DNA of 64,000 nucleotides from Thiothrix winogradskyi (GTDB lineage Bacteria; Pseudomonadota; Gammaproteobacteria; Thiotrichales; Thiotrichaceae), in contig NZ_CP091244.1 of NCBI RefSeq assembly GCF_021650935.1, positions 1,116,001 to 1,180,000 on the forward strand. The letters run 5' to 3'. Below are positions 7,319 through 16,627 of the stretch, piece by piece. Position numbers and translations under genes: made by a program. The first letter of the stretch is position 1; every line of letters begins with the position of its first letter. Under the pieces are notes generated by a model. It worked only from the letters and a program-made list of their open reading frames with translations, had not been told where the DNA came from and ran no database searches.

Positions 7319-8587
7319 GGGAACCTCTAAAAACCCGGCGTATTGCAACGGTTAGCGTTGGTCTATCGACATTTTGTTAAAAAAACACCAACCCATCTCA
7401 ATTTTTAGCACACCAAGCCACAATCAGGTGGTTTTTCCGCATTTTTGCTGTTTTTTCGGGAATTTCTCCATCAAATGGGCACAACTCCGCCCTCTTTGAG
7501 TGAACAAAGCCGCCGCAAGTTATACACGGTTGCCTTAATGCTGAGGCCGAATACTGCCCGTGCCAACCCGATGCTGCGGATGGCTTTGCCTCCCATCGCA
7601 CAGATTGACCCAAACACATGCTCAACCCGTGCGCGGGGTCTGGCGATGCGGGTGTTGCGGCGCTTCTGGCAGTCGGATTGCGGCTTGCCTTTCTTGGCTT
7701 TGTGCTGGATGTGTAACCGCCAGCTACCTTGGTTGAGGCGTTGTTCACGGGATTGGTCTTCGTAACCTTTGTCCGCCCATACGTCACGGCTGGTGTTGGC
7801 TCGGTCAAGCACCGCTTCAAAATGGTTGGTGTCATGTTCTTTGGCGGTGCTGATGTGGCGTTTGCGGATGAGTTTGTATTTCCGATCGGCACTGATACTG
7901 AGTTTGTAGCCGTGGTAACTTTTACCGTGTTTTTTCGTCCAGCTTGCTTCCGTATCCTTTTGGCGACGTTGGCAGGTGTCCAGTCAGCAGGTGTTGCCGC
8001 TTGTTCCAACAGCGCTTTTTCTTCTTTGTGGAAATGTTGTTTAGGGGCTTCCACCAGCGTGGCATCAACGATTTGACCACCACGGGCAATAAAACCGTGT
8101 TGTTGTAATTGCCGTTGGACGGCATCAAACAGGGCATCCGCACCACCTGCCGCACTGATCCGTTCACGGAATACCCACAAGGTATTGGCATCCGGGATCG
8201 TGCTGGAATGACGCAGGCCACAAAACCGTTGGAACGACAGCCGGTCAAGCAATTGGTATTCCAATGCCTCGTCCGACAGGTTGTACAGGTGTTGCAACAC
8301 CAAGACCCGTACCATCAGTTCCGTTGGGTAGGGTGGACGGCCTCCTCGCTTGTCACTGGGGCGTGGGGCGATGTGGTCGATTTCTCCTGCCAAGGCGACA
8401 AAGTTGACGTGCTGGTTCAGGGTGGACAGCAGGTCGCCCTTGCGGTCGAGTTTCTGTTCACGCTCTTCGGCGGCAAACAGACTGGTTTTGATGGCACTTT
8501 TCTTGGGCATGGCTAGTAACGGGGCGGTGGCTCAGATGAGCATTTTCTCACATTTGTGTGGGTATCAGTGGGTTTTTAGAGGTTCCC
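7319..8587 (-). mobile_element. IS5-family insertion sequence inside hsdS
   Basis: 1269 bp bounded by perfect 18-bp inverted repeats, GGGAACCTCTAAAAACCC at 7319-7336 and its complement at 8570-8587. A 4-bp target duplication TTAA lies at 7315-7318 and 8588-8591, which fits the YTAR target of the IS5 group. It carries one transposase gene on the minus strand, broken by a frameshift. Precise removal with one TTAA restores the hsdS reading frame, so the insertion looks fairly recent. Confidence 0.93.
7471..8510 (-). pseudogene. IS5-family DDE transposase, frameshifted
   Basis: The N-terminal frame (from MPKKSAIKTSLFAAEERE at 8510) carries the helix-turn-helix region, the GGRPPYPTELMVRVL motif and the first catalytic Asp in QIVDATLVEAP. 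After ADWTPA it leaves the family sequence. The homologous continuation RRQKDTEASWTKKHGKSYHG is in another frame, as if one A were missing near 7972. That frame carries the second Asp (VWADKGYED) and the Glu (RARVEHVFG) and ends at 7471. The long open frame thus lacks two of three catalytic residues. A programmed shift is unlikely because conserved residues would be lost at the only nearby A-rich slip site. Confidence 0.88.
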
Positions 8588-9650
8588 TTAAATATTTAGG
8601 CGCACAAATAAATTTTAATCCAGAGAATTTCCCTTTACTAAGATTTGTCATTGTGGTTCCTGTGGAACCAAATGCATAAATGGTTTCTTTTAGTCCTTTA
8701 ACAGTATAAAAAGCCCATTCCAAATCATTCTCATTTTTCAGAACAATACTATTAATCTGTTGATTTGTGCAGCAACGTTGCGTTGTAATGCTTGTTATTC
8801 CGCCTGTCCCGATACAACTAACACTGATTGCATTTTTTGGTAACATCTGTGACGGCTGTGAGTTTAACCCATCTTCTGTAAGATTTTCTTCCGTTTCATA
8901 AATAAACATATTTCCGTGCATATCTGGTGTTTTTATAAAATGTATATTGCCAAGGTAATACTTTTCATTGGATGTTAGAGGTGTCTTTCCTGTGATAATC
9001 TTTCCGAGCGAATCAACTCGTTGCAACTCCCATCCCTTCGGAATCCCCTTCTCAAACTCAGCGTCACGCCAGCCGGGGAAACGGAAGCGCACAAACCATT
9101 CGCGGTAGAGTTCTTCCGCCATGTTTTCCAGCAAGGCAATACGCCGCTTGTTGTTCTCAATCAGATCGTCGTAGGCGGAGAGAATGCCCGCGATTTTCCG
9201 CTGAGACTCAAGATCAGGCGCGGGAAAACCAATAGAAAGGAGCTTTTCGAGACTCATATTGTCTTGAGTTGTGCCTTGTGAAATTGATTGCATTTGCAAC
9301 CGGAAGGTATCTAAACAATATTTCACATACTTTACATCGGCTTTTTTCTTGTTCGGCAAAAATCCAATGATGCTATCAGGAAAACAGGCTGGATAACTCA
9401 AAATAGCCGTATCAGCAATATTTGCGGCTATTGTTATACAAAGAGTACCTTTTTCCCACAGCTTACTTTGAGCCAGCCCCTTTTCATTGTAAGTTTGCGT
9501 ATGTGATGTCACATAAAATGAACTGTGTTTCACATCACCAGTTTGAATAAATGGATATTTTCCACCATAAAGCTCTGGATCATTTCTTGGGCGATGTTTT
9601 GACTTGCCCCGATTAACAGTACCTAATTCGTTAAGTTTATAATGTTTCAT
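8588..9650 (-). pseudogene. hsdS: hsdS, N-terminal part cut by the IS5 element
   Basis: HsdS gives a type I enzyme its DNA specificity through two target-recognition domains separated by conserved helices. The first domain (start MKHYKLNELGTVNRGKSK), the central helix (ISAYDDLIENNKRRIALLENMAEELYREWFV region) and most of the second domain are present. The open frame runs on into the IS end (to 8565) and stops there. The start overlaps the end of hsdM by 14 bp, typical of hsdMS pairs. The truncated protein would lack the last conserved helix that docks HsdM. Inactivation is likely but reversible by exact excision. Confidence 0.92.
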
Positions 9651-11003
9651 TATCGCCCACCAAAATACGCAAGTTTCCTTGAATCAACTCATTTAAGCTG
9701 ATTCCAGCTTTATTTAGTGAAATCAACTCGTCGTTCATGGCGATGAGGTCGGCGAGGAATTTTTCTTCGGTCTTGCCGTCTTCTTCGATGACCACGCCGA
9801 CGTACCGCCCCGGATTCAGCGAGTAATCCTGTTCCTGTACCTCGGCAGGGGACGCAAGTTTGCACAGCCCAGTCACGTCTTCGTAACGCGCCGCCGGAAA
9901 CCGTTCCTGCAACCAGTGGATGTGCTGAAAAGTGCTTTCCGCGCTGCTGACTTCCTTGTGCAATTGCTCCAACGCCGCTTTCAGTTGCTTGGTGTCGCGG
10001 TCAGTCCCCGCCCGTTTGCCTTCCGCTTTCGCCGCCTCCGCCTTGGCTTTTTCGTGGGTGCGGATAATCTTGTCGAGCTTTTTCAACCCCGCGTGCAAGC
10101 CCACAAAAAACGGATCAAACGTCGCCCGCAACTCGTGTTGCAATGCATTCATGGTATCCAGCGCGGCATCATCGCCCGCCATGTCTTCGGTGCGCTCCAC
10201 GTAATCCTGATACGCCTGTTCCAACGCCGCTAAGCCCTGCCATTGTGCCAGCAAATCCTGTACTGCCTGCTTGCCCTGTTCTTCCGCCAACACCGCCAAC
10301 AATTGCGCACTAACGGGTTCAACTTGCTGCTGATTTTCCGCCAACCGCGCCATGCCGTCGGCAAAATAGCCATCAATCAAACTCAAGAACTCGGCACGTT
10401 CGCCCTTGTGCAGCTTGCTGATAATCGCAATATTCTGGATTTGAGCCTCGGTAAATTCGCGGTGCGCCCGGTCAATCTGGGTAAAAATATTCCGCGCATC
10501 AATGAACAGAATCTTGTTATCCGCCTTCGCCTTGTCGAAAAACCACAAAGTCGCAGGCAGCGTCACGGTGTAAAACATGTTCGAGGGCAGCGTCAACATC
10601 GCGTAAATCAGGTTGTTATCCACCAGTTTCTGGCGCATGTCCGCTTCGGAATGCCGCGCATCACTCGCCGAATTCGCCATCACCAACGCCGCCCGCCCCT
10701 TGGCTTTCAACGAGGTGGCGAATAGGCTGATCCACAAATAATTGGCATTCGGCACGGTTTCCTTGCCCTGATCCACCTGCTTGAGCTTGGTCTTGTTGCG
10801 CGGGATGCCGTAAGTGTTGAAACGCGGGTCATTTTCCACTGTCGCCACTGGTACATCATCGACATTGAACGGCGGATTCGCCATCACGAAATCAAACTTG
10901 CCGAAGCCGTCAAACGGGTTTTCGCTGTAACTGTTCGCCAGCCGAATGTCGCCGCGCAAGCCGTTCACCGCTAGGTTCATCTTCGCCAGCTTAACGCTAT
11001 CAA
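9637..11003 (-). pseudogene. hsdM: hsdM, C-terminal part beyond the IS982 insertion
   Basis: HsdM is the N6-adenine methyltransferase of the type I complex. This part begins within the methyltransferase domain (SVKLAKMNLAVNGLRGDI), carries the catalytic NPPF motif (FDFVMANPPFNVDD), and ends with a long helical tail with KAKAEAAKAEGKRAG-like coiled-coil segments. An open frame of 462 residues starts at an ATG inside the IS end (MAYPEL), but it lacks the N-terminal helical domain and the SAM-binding motif I. The missing half is at 11994-12753. Confidence 0.92.
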
Positions 11004-11993
11004 ACCTGAGTTCGGGATAAGCCATCCCTCAATTTAGATCACAACCAATGCTGATGTTTTTAAATCCAGTGCTGGTTTTTTATCTTGATAGGCATATGAC
11101 ACCAAGCCAGCAATGATGTTAATCATATAGTTAGTGAGTGAACGGTGGCGTGAATGCTCAATTTGTGAAATATTTTTCAACTGATCATTGATGGTTTCGA
11201 TGATGCTCCGTTTACGCAACATCAGTGTATCGAACGTGTCACGCGCCACGGGTTTCATGTTTTTCTTCAGCGAGGTAATCCATTCAACCCCTTGCTCTGC
11301 CAACGATTCTGTCAATGCCTTGGAAATGTAGCCACGATCACCAAAGACTTTGCCGACCACTTTTTTCAGCAACGTGGGAACGGGCTTACGGTCATCGGTA
11401 TTACCCGAAGTAATGGCAAACGATAAAATATTGCCGCAGTCATCCACGACCAAATGAAGTTTGAACCCATAAAACCAGCCTGTTGACGATTTACCCCGCC
11501 TGCGTCTTTGCGAAAGGTGTGATGACGTGGAATACGCAAATTTTCACAGACTTTCAAGGGGTAGAGTCTATGAAGGCAATACCTCGCCCCGTTTCACAGC
11601 GTTGCTGCATAAACAGGGTTAGTGGCAAAAGAACACGCGGCATTAACTCAATAAAACGTTGATAACTAGGGAGTTGCGGGAAATGACCCTTAAGAAATAC
11701 TTTGACATGACGCTCATAATACCACTTGAAAGTACGATACCCCACTTGGTGGTAATGCACCAAAATCGTCATGATTTCACTATCGCCAAGACCACTGTGG
11801 CGACGACGATGCCCGCCTTTCGGGGTCAATAACGTTTTGTTCCATTCGGGATGAAAGTCCTGACAAAAATCGTCAATGGCACAGAATAACCGTGTTAGCA
11901 TCTCAGTAGCAGCCTTTGGTGGGGTCAATGTTGTGTGTGGTTACTCACATTCTCCCATGAAAGGCTGCGCCTTACCTTATCCCGAACTCAGGT
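11004..11993 (-). mobile_element. IS982-family insertion sequence inside hsdM
   Basis: 990 bp with inverted ends ACCTGAGTTCGGGATAAG at 11004-11021 and the complement at 11976-11993. The direct repeat TATCAA flanks it at 10998-11003 and 11994-11999. Removing the element and one repeat joins GQEKTLD to SVKLAKMNLA, an uninterrupted HsdM sequence. The transposase inside is broken by two frameshifts, so the element is probably no longer self-mobile. Confidence 0.92.
11034..11928 (-). pseudogene. IS982-family transposase in three frames
   Basis: Three overlapping frames together give one transposase of about 295 residues. The first (from 11928) ends at the first catalytic Asp motif GIAFIDSTP. The second continues LKVCENLRIPRHHTFRKDAG. 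The third carries GWFYGFKLHLVVDD, the second Asp in VFGDRGYISK and the Glu in KRSIIETINDQLKNI. Each break is explained by one base missing from a run, of C near 11560 and of G near 11500. Either the element has decayed or the homopolymers were miscounted in the assembly. Confidence 0.88.
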
Positions 11994-12753
11994 TATCAAG
12001 AGTTTTTTCCTGCCCGTACACAAACAAGGAATTGTCTGGCGGCGGAGGGGCAGTTGTAAGGGCGGTTCGCGAACCGCCCCTACGGTGTTGCACAAAATGC
12101 TGGGACTGCACAAACATCCCGCCCGACCCACACGCAGGGTCATACACCGAGCCATGATGCGGCTCGATGATTTCCACCATCAGTTTGACCACCGAAGTCG
12201 GGGTAAAGAACTCGCCGCCCTTTTGCCCCTCACTCAAGGCAAACTTGCCGAGGAAAAACTCGTAGATTTTGCCGAACACATCACCACTGGCATCCAGCGG
12301 AATGTTGGAAAAGCTTTTCACCAAATCAAACAATACCGTGCGGCTTTCCGGGGTGCGGTTAAAGGAAAAGTATTCTTCCTTGGGCAACACGCCTTCCAGT
12401 TCCGGCTTGTATTGCTCGATCGCCTCCATTGCCAGCTTGATGGCTTTGGCAATGTCTTCCTGCCCTGGCAAGTTCAGCAAATGCTCATAACGCGCTTGTT
12501 CCGGCAAGTAGAAGCCGCATTTTTCCCGCGCAATCTCCGCCAACGATTTCTCGCGCCGCCCACCTTGCAAACGCTGGTATTCCGCCACAATATCGGCTTC
12601 TGCATGGCGGTATTTGTTATCGGCAAACTTGAGGAAAATCAGCCCCAGCACCGGGGTAGCGTATTCGCTGGATTTCAGCCCGGTATTGGCACGGAGGTTG
12701 TCGGCGGCAGACCAAAGGTCGGTTTCAAGCTGTTTGAGCTGTTCGGCATTCAT
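11994..12753 (-). pseudogene. hsdM: hsdM, N-terminal part cut by the IS982 element
   Basis: From the ATG at 12753 the frame gives the HsdM N-terminal helical domain (MNAEQLKQLETDLWSAADNL, PVLGLIFLKFADNKY), then the start of the methyltransferase domain with GGEFFTPTSVV and the SAM motif DPACGSGGMFVQS. Soon after comes an unusual arginine- and proline-rich stretch, RRGGSRTALTTAPPPP, made by an inserted 28-bp palindrome (12056-12083) plus adjacent bases, before LFVYGQEKT. The frame enters the IS982 end and stops at 11977. No clear ribosome site precedes the start. Confidence 0.9.
12056..12083. repeat. 28-bp palindromic element, copy inside hsdM
   Basis: GTAAGGGCGG, then TTCGCGAA, then CCGCCCCTAC, a near-perfect palindrome. 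Its reverse complement is identical to the 28 bases at 50605-50632 downstream of pgk. Inside hsdM it is read in frame as RRGGSRTAL, placed between the SAM motif and the YGQE motif where related HsdM proteins usually have a shorter, different loop. Confidence 0.85.
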
Positions 12754-12809
12754 GCGTGGGGGTACTTGTCTGAGTGGGAGAGCCGCGCATTATAGACCAA
12801 GCTAACCGT

Positions 12810-13388
12810 TTACCCGTAATAATCCGGTTCGTTGCCCGCTTTCCATTTGATATTGCACCCCAGTGAGGGTTTTTGCGCATCCGGTGGGTACATGTTGTCG
12901 AGCAAGCGATCCAGTGCATGACGCAAATCATTGCCGGTCACTGGCACATCCCCGCGCGGACGCGCATCGTCAAATTGCCCGCGATAAAATAGCTTATGCT
13001 CGTGGTCAAACAAGAATAAATCGGGTGTGCAAGCGGCTCGATACGCTTTGGCAACGGCTTGGGTTTCGTCGTACAAATACGGGAAGGTGTAACCGTGCTC
13101 GTGTACGGTTTCGACCATTTTTTCGGGGCTATCATCAGGGTAATTGGCGACATCGTTAGCATTGATGGCAACCACGGCGACCCCGCGTTCCTGATAGTCT
13201 TTTGCCAGTTGCGCAAAAACATCGCGGATCAAAATCACATAAGGGCAATGGTTGCAGATAAAAGCCACCAGTAACGGTTTGCCGGAAAAATCTTGTTTGG
13301 CGATGAGTTTGCCGCTGGCAGGTTCTAATAGCATGAAATCGGGGGCATCTGTGCCAAGTTCCAACATGGTGGATGGGGTGCGTGCCAT
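12810..13388 (-). CDS. thioredoxin-like (AhpC/TSA-type) protein
   Basis: A 192-residue cytoplasmic protein with no signal peptide. It has an AhpC/TSA-type thioredoxin fold: TDAPDFMLLEP at the N-terminus, then LLVAFICNHCPYV with a CxxC motif (CNHC near residues 45-48), then VAVVAINANDVANYPDDSPEKM. The CNHCPYV signature is typical of the PRX-like TlpA group, whose members are inferred thiol oxidoreductases without a defined substrate. It is divergent from the metallo-beta-lactamase-fold gene, with a 137-bp shared upstream region. Confidence 0.85.
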   Translation of the reverse strand: MARTPSTMLELGTDAPDFMLLEPASGKLIAKQDFSGKPLLVAFICNHCPYVILIRDVFAQLAKDYQERGVAVVAINANDVANYPDDSPEKMVETVHEHGYTFPYLYDETQAVAKAYRAACTPDLFLFDHEHKLFYRGQFDDARPRGDVPVTGNDLRHALDRLLDNMYPPDAQKPSLGCNIKWKAGNEPDYYG

Positions 13389-13525
13389 AGCCGCCTCCTT
13401 TAATCTGACTGTGATGGTAGGGCAATCCGATTATACGCAAATTGCTACCGTATGTGGCAAATTCCCACGTTTTCTGTTTATACTCCGTTGCACTGCAATA
13501 ATTTTGATGGGCGGAGGAATCAGCA

Positions 13526-14485
13526 ATGGCGGCACGTTACGAAGACTTAGGCAATGGCATTTACTGTATCGACACGGATCTATACCGTCCGCAATTGGCG
13601 GCGTGTTATTTGGTGCGCGAAGGCGATGCGGCGGCATTCGTGGATACTGGTACTTATCACACCGTGCCCTTGTTGATGGAAGTGTTAGCGGATTTGGGTT
13701 TGAGTGCTGACCATGTGCGTTATGTGATTCCCACCCATGTGCATTTGGATCATGCAGGTGGGGCCGGTGAGTTGATGGCACGTTGCCCGAATGCGACGCT
13801 AATCGTGCATCCCAAAGGCACGCCGCACATGATTGACCCTTCACGTTTGCAGGCAGGTGCAACCGCTGTGTATGGTGAGGCTGGCTTTGCGAAAGATTAC
13901 GGCAAGCTAGTGGCGATTCCTGCTGAACGTGTGGTGTCGGCGACCGATGGCTACGTTATTGATCTGAACGGACGTACCTTAACGTTTTACGATACCCCCG
14001 GTCACGCCAACCATCATGGCTGCATTTTCGATGCGCAGAGCCGTGCGTGTTTCACGGGTGATACCTTCGGCATTGCCTACCGCGAATTTGTGACAGAGCA
14101 GGGGGCGTGGATGTTTGCGCCGACCACACCCGTGGCTTTTTCCCCGCAAGAGTGGCATCAGAGTCTGGATAAGCTGGCAGCTTTACAACCGAGTGCGATG
14201 TTGCTCACCCACTATGGGCGGGTGACGGATGTGCAAGGTTTGTTGCCTAAATTGCGTGCAAGTATTGATGCGTTAAGTGCTTTGGCGTTGGAACAGCTCA
14301 ATGCGCCAAAAGGGCGCGTTGAAACCCTAAAAGAGCAGGTGTTTTGCCTCTGGCTTGAAGAGATAGGCAAGCGTGGGGTTGACCTTCCCGAAGGGGATAT
14401 GCGCGAATTGTTGGAGGTAGATGCTACCTTGAATGCGCAAGGCTTAGATGTGTGGTTGCAGCGTCTCGCTAAAGTGAAAACTTGA
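13526..14485 (+). CDS. metallo-beta-lactamase-fold hydrolase
   Basis: The 319-residue protein carries the zinc-binding THVHLDHAGG motif near residues 70-79, GHANHHGCIFD as the third metal motif and FTGDTFG. This is the glyoxalase II/MBL-fold pattern. A GGAGGAA site precedes the ATG at 13526. Family members hydrolyse thioesters, lactones or similar compounds; nothing in the sequence fixes the substrate. The C-terminal 100 residues form a helical extension. A stem-loop follows in the spacer before sat. Confidence 0.88.
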   Translation: MAARYEDLGNGIYCIDTDLYRPQLAACYLVREGDAAAFVDTGTYHTVPLLMEVLADLGLSADHVRYVIPTHVHLDHAGGAGELMARCPNATLIVHPKGTPHMIDPSRLQAGATAVYGEAGFAKDYGKLVAIPAERVVSATDGYVIDLNGRTLTFYDTPGHANHHGCIFDAQSRACFTGDTFGIAYREFVTEQGAWMFAPTTPVAFSPQEWHQSLDKLAALQPSAMLLTHYGRVTDVQGLLPKLRASIDALSALALEQLNAPKGRVETLKEQVFCLWLEEIGKRGVDLPEGDMRELLEVDATLNAQGLDVWLQRLAKVKT

Positions 14486-14790
14486 AGGATATTCAGGTAA
14501 TTACGAATAACCTAGTAACAAAATCAACTAATTGCGATCTAGGTTATTGGTAAATTAAAATATTATAATATACTTTAAATATAAGCATTTATGAGGGCTT
14601 TTGATACAATTTTCTTATGATATGGAAGAAACAAACTCTTTGGTTTGTGCACTAAAATTGTATAGAGTGTGCGTGGTTCAAAATTTCAAGCAAGTGGCTA
14701 ATGAAATTTTTCTATAGCATATAGAGTTGGTGTTGGTCACTTGAAAATCTACACAAGATTTGGCGGGTACCACACTTACGGGAGATTGGC
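14486..14790. other. AT-rich spacer upstream of sat
   Basis: 305 bp without a gene and clearly richer in A and T than its surroundings. AATAACCTAG at 14503-14512 is repeated inverted about 23 bases later (CTAGGTTATT), a possible end structure for the preceding transcript. The rest presumably holds the sat promoter. A weak candidate is TATAGA near 14660 with a poor -35 box. No small reading frame or RNA gene was recognised. Confidence 0.5.
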
Positions 14791-15984
14791 ATGATCAAGC
14801 CTCATGGTTCTGATGAACTGAATCCATTATTCGTATATGACAGTGCTAAAAACGAAGCATTGCAGAAAGAAGCAGAAGGTCTTACTTCAATCGTAGTCAG
14901 CTCGGCGACAGCAGCGAATGCTGTGATGCTCGGCGGTGGCTACTTCAACCCGCTCACTGGCTATATGAATAAGGCAGATGCTCTGTCAGTCGCGAAAAAT
15001 ATGCACACCACTTCTGGCCTGTTTTGGCCAACGCCGGTGCTGAACCTGGTTGAAGATGCTGGCAGCCTCAAAGCGGGTGATCGCATTGCATTGAGAGACC
15101 CCAACGTGGAAGGGCATCCGGTACTTGCCGTCATGGATGTTGAAGGTGTCGAAGCATTCACCGACGAAGAAATGGCTACCATGACCCAGCAGATTTACCG
15201 TCCTGCTGAAGGTGAAGCGCATATCGGCGCGGATACGTTCAATTCCCAAGGCAAGTTTTGCCTGTCAGGGTCGATCAAGGTACTGAACTTCTCCTACTTC
15301 CAAAGCGAATTCCCGGATACTTTCCGTACTGCTGTTGAAATTCGCAACGAAATTACCGAGCGCGGCTGGAAGAAGGTCGTTGCCTTCCAGACCCGTAATC
15401 CGATGCACTTGGCACACGAAGAACTGTGCCACATGGCGATGGATCGTCTCGGCTGTGATGGCTTGGTCATCCACATGCTGCTGGGCAAGCTGAAGAAGGG
15501 CGATATTCCCGCTCCAGTACGTGATGCCGCCATCCGTAAGATGGTTGAGCTGTACTTCCCGCCTAACAGCGCGATGGTAACGGGTTACGGTTTCGACATG
15601 TTGTATGCGGGGCCAAAAGAAGCGGTATTACATGCCGTATTCCGCCAAAACATGGGGGCGACACATTTCATTATTGGTCGTGACCATGCGGGTGTGGGCG
15701 ATCATTACGGCGCATTTGATGCTCAGGAAATTTTCGATAATGAAGTGCCTAAAGATGCCCTTGCCATCGAAATCTTCCGCGCAGACCACACGGCTTACTC
15801 CAAAAAGCTGGATAAGGTTGTGATGATGTGTGAGGCACCGGATCATAAGAAGGAAGATTTTGTGCTTCTTTCTGGTACCAAAGTTCGTGAAATGCTGGGT
15901 CAAGGCATTGCACCACCAAAGGAATTTTCTCGTCCTGAAGTGGCTCAGATTTTGATCGAGTATTACCAAAGTGAAAACGGCTAA
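14791..15984 (+). CDS. sat: sulfate adenylyltransferase, dissimilatory type
   Basis: Sat is the homo-oligomeric ATP sulfurylase. In sulfur oxidisers it runs from APS plus pyrophosphate to ATP and sulfate, giving substrate-level ATP. The 397-residue protein has the nucleotide-binding QTRNPMHLAHEE motif (R202, N203, H206) and GRDHAGVGDHYG near residue 296. There is no fused APS kinase domain. It heads sat-aprB-aprA-adk, all on the plus strand, after an AT-rich spacer. Its length and motifs match the Sat of sulfur-oxidising and sulfate-reducing bacteria rather than CysDN. Confidence 0.97.
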   Translation: MIKPHGSDELNPLFVYDSAKNEALQKEAEGLTSIVVSSATAANAVMLGGGYFNPLTGYMNKADALSVAKNMHTTSGLFWPTPVLNLVEDAGSLKAGDRIALRDPNVEGHPVLAVMDVEGVEAFTDEEMATMTQQIYRPAEGEAHIGADTFNSQGKFCLSGSIKVLNFSYFQSEFPDTFRTAVEIRNEITERGWKKVVAFQTRNPMHLAHEELCHMAMDRLGCDGLVIHMLLGKLKKGDIPAPVRDAAIRKMVELYFPPNSAMVTGYGFDMLYAGPKEAVLHAVFRQNMGATHFIIGRDHAGVGDHYGAFDAQEIFDNEVPKDALAIEIFRADHTAYSKKLDKVVMMCEAPDHKKEDFVLLSGTKVREMLGQGIAPPKEFSRPEVAQILIEYYQSENG

Positions 15985-16100
15985 GGCTGTTTAGAAAGTA
16001 TCTCTGGTGCAGTCTGAGCTTTGAGGAAAGGGCAACAGGCTTCACTGGTTGAGTTCTGTGACCGTATGTAGCAATACAATTAATTTGAAGGAGTTACACA

Positions 16101-16571
16101 ATGCCTACGTTTGTACGTACTGACAAATGTGATGGCTGCAAGGGCGGCGACCGCACCGCTTGCATGTACATCTGCCCACACAACCTGATGAAGCTGGACG
16201 TTGATGGTTCTGCCACAGGCCACGCGATGAAAGCGTATAACCAAGAGCCGGATCAATGCTGGGAATGCTATTCCTGCGTTAAAATCTGCCCTTCCAACGC
16301 AATCGAAGCACGTCACTATGCTGACGTGGTACCACTCGGTGGTTCTGTACAGCCTTTGCGCGGTCAAGACTCCATCATGTGGTCTATTAAGTTCCGTAAC
16401 GGTGTAATGAAGCGTTTCAAATTCCCGATCCGTACTACCCCAGAAGGTTCCATTGATTGCTACGGCGGCAAGCCTAAAGCTGATCTGGCTAACTTGGGTA
16501 AAGCACTGTTGACTCGTGATGTCATGGGCGGCTACCGCGCTGGCAACCCGGCTGAACTGATCTGCAAGTAA
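16101..16571 (+). CDS. aprB: adenylylsulfate reductase, beta subunit
   Basis: AprB passes electrons between the FAD of AprA and the outside partner through two [4Fe-4S] clusters. The 156-residue protein has C10, C13, C21 and C25 (with the insert CKGGDRTAC characteristic of AprB) and C53, C56, C59 and C63. A GGAG site precedes the ATG. The C-terminal extension (KRFKFPIRTTPEGSIDCYGG) wraps AprA in known structures. It lies 116 bp after sat and 56 bp before aprA. Confidence 0.97.
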   Translation: MPTFVRTDKCDGCKGGDRTACMYICPHNLMKLDVDGSATGHAMKAYNQEPDQCWECYSCVKICPSNAIEARHYADVVPLGGSVQPLRGQDSIMWSIKFRNGVMKRFKFPIRTTPEGSIDCYGGKPKADLANLGKALLTRDVMGGYRAGNPAELICK

Positions 16572-16627
16572 TTTGTAAATCACAAGATACGCTTCATTAT
16601 TAACATTTAAGCATTGAGGAAATACAA

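Noticed and set aside
7960..7985. Programmed frameshift in the IS5 transposase
   Set aside because: The only A-rich slip site lies after conserved residues that would then be misread. A missing base in the preceding AA gives full family similarity.
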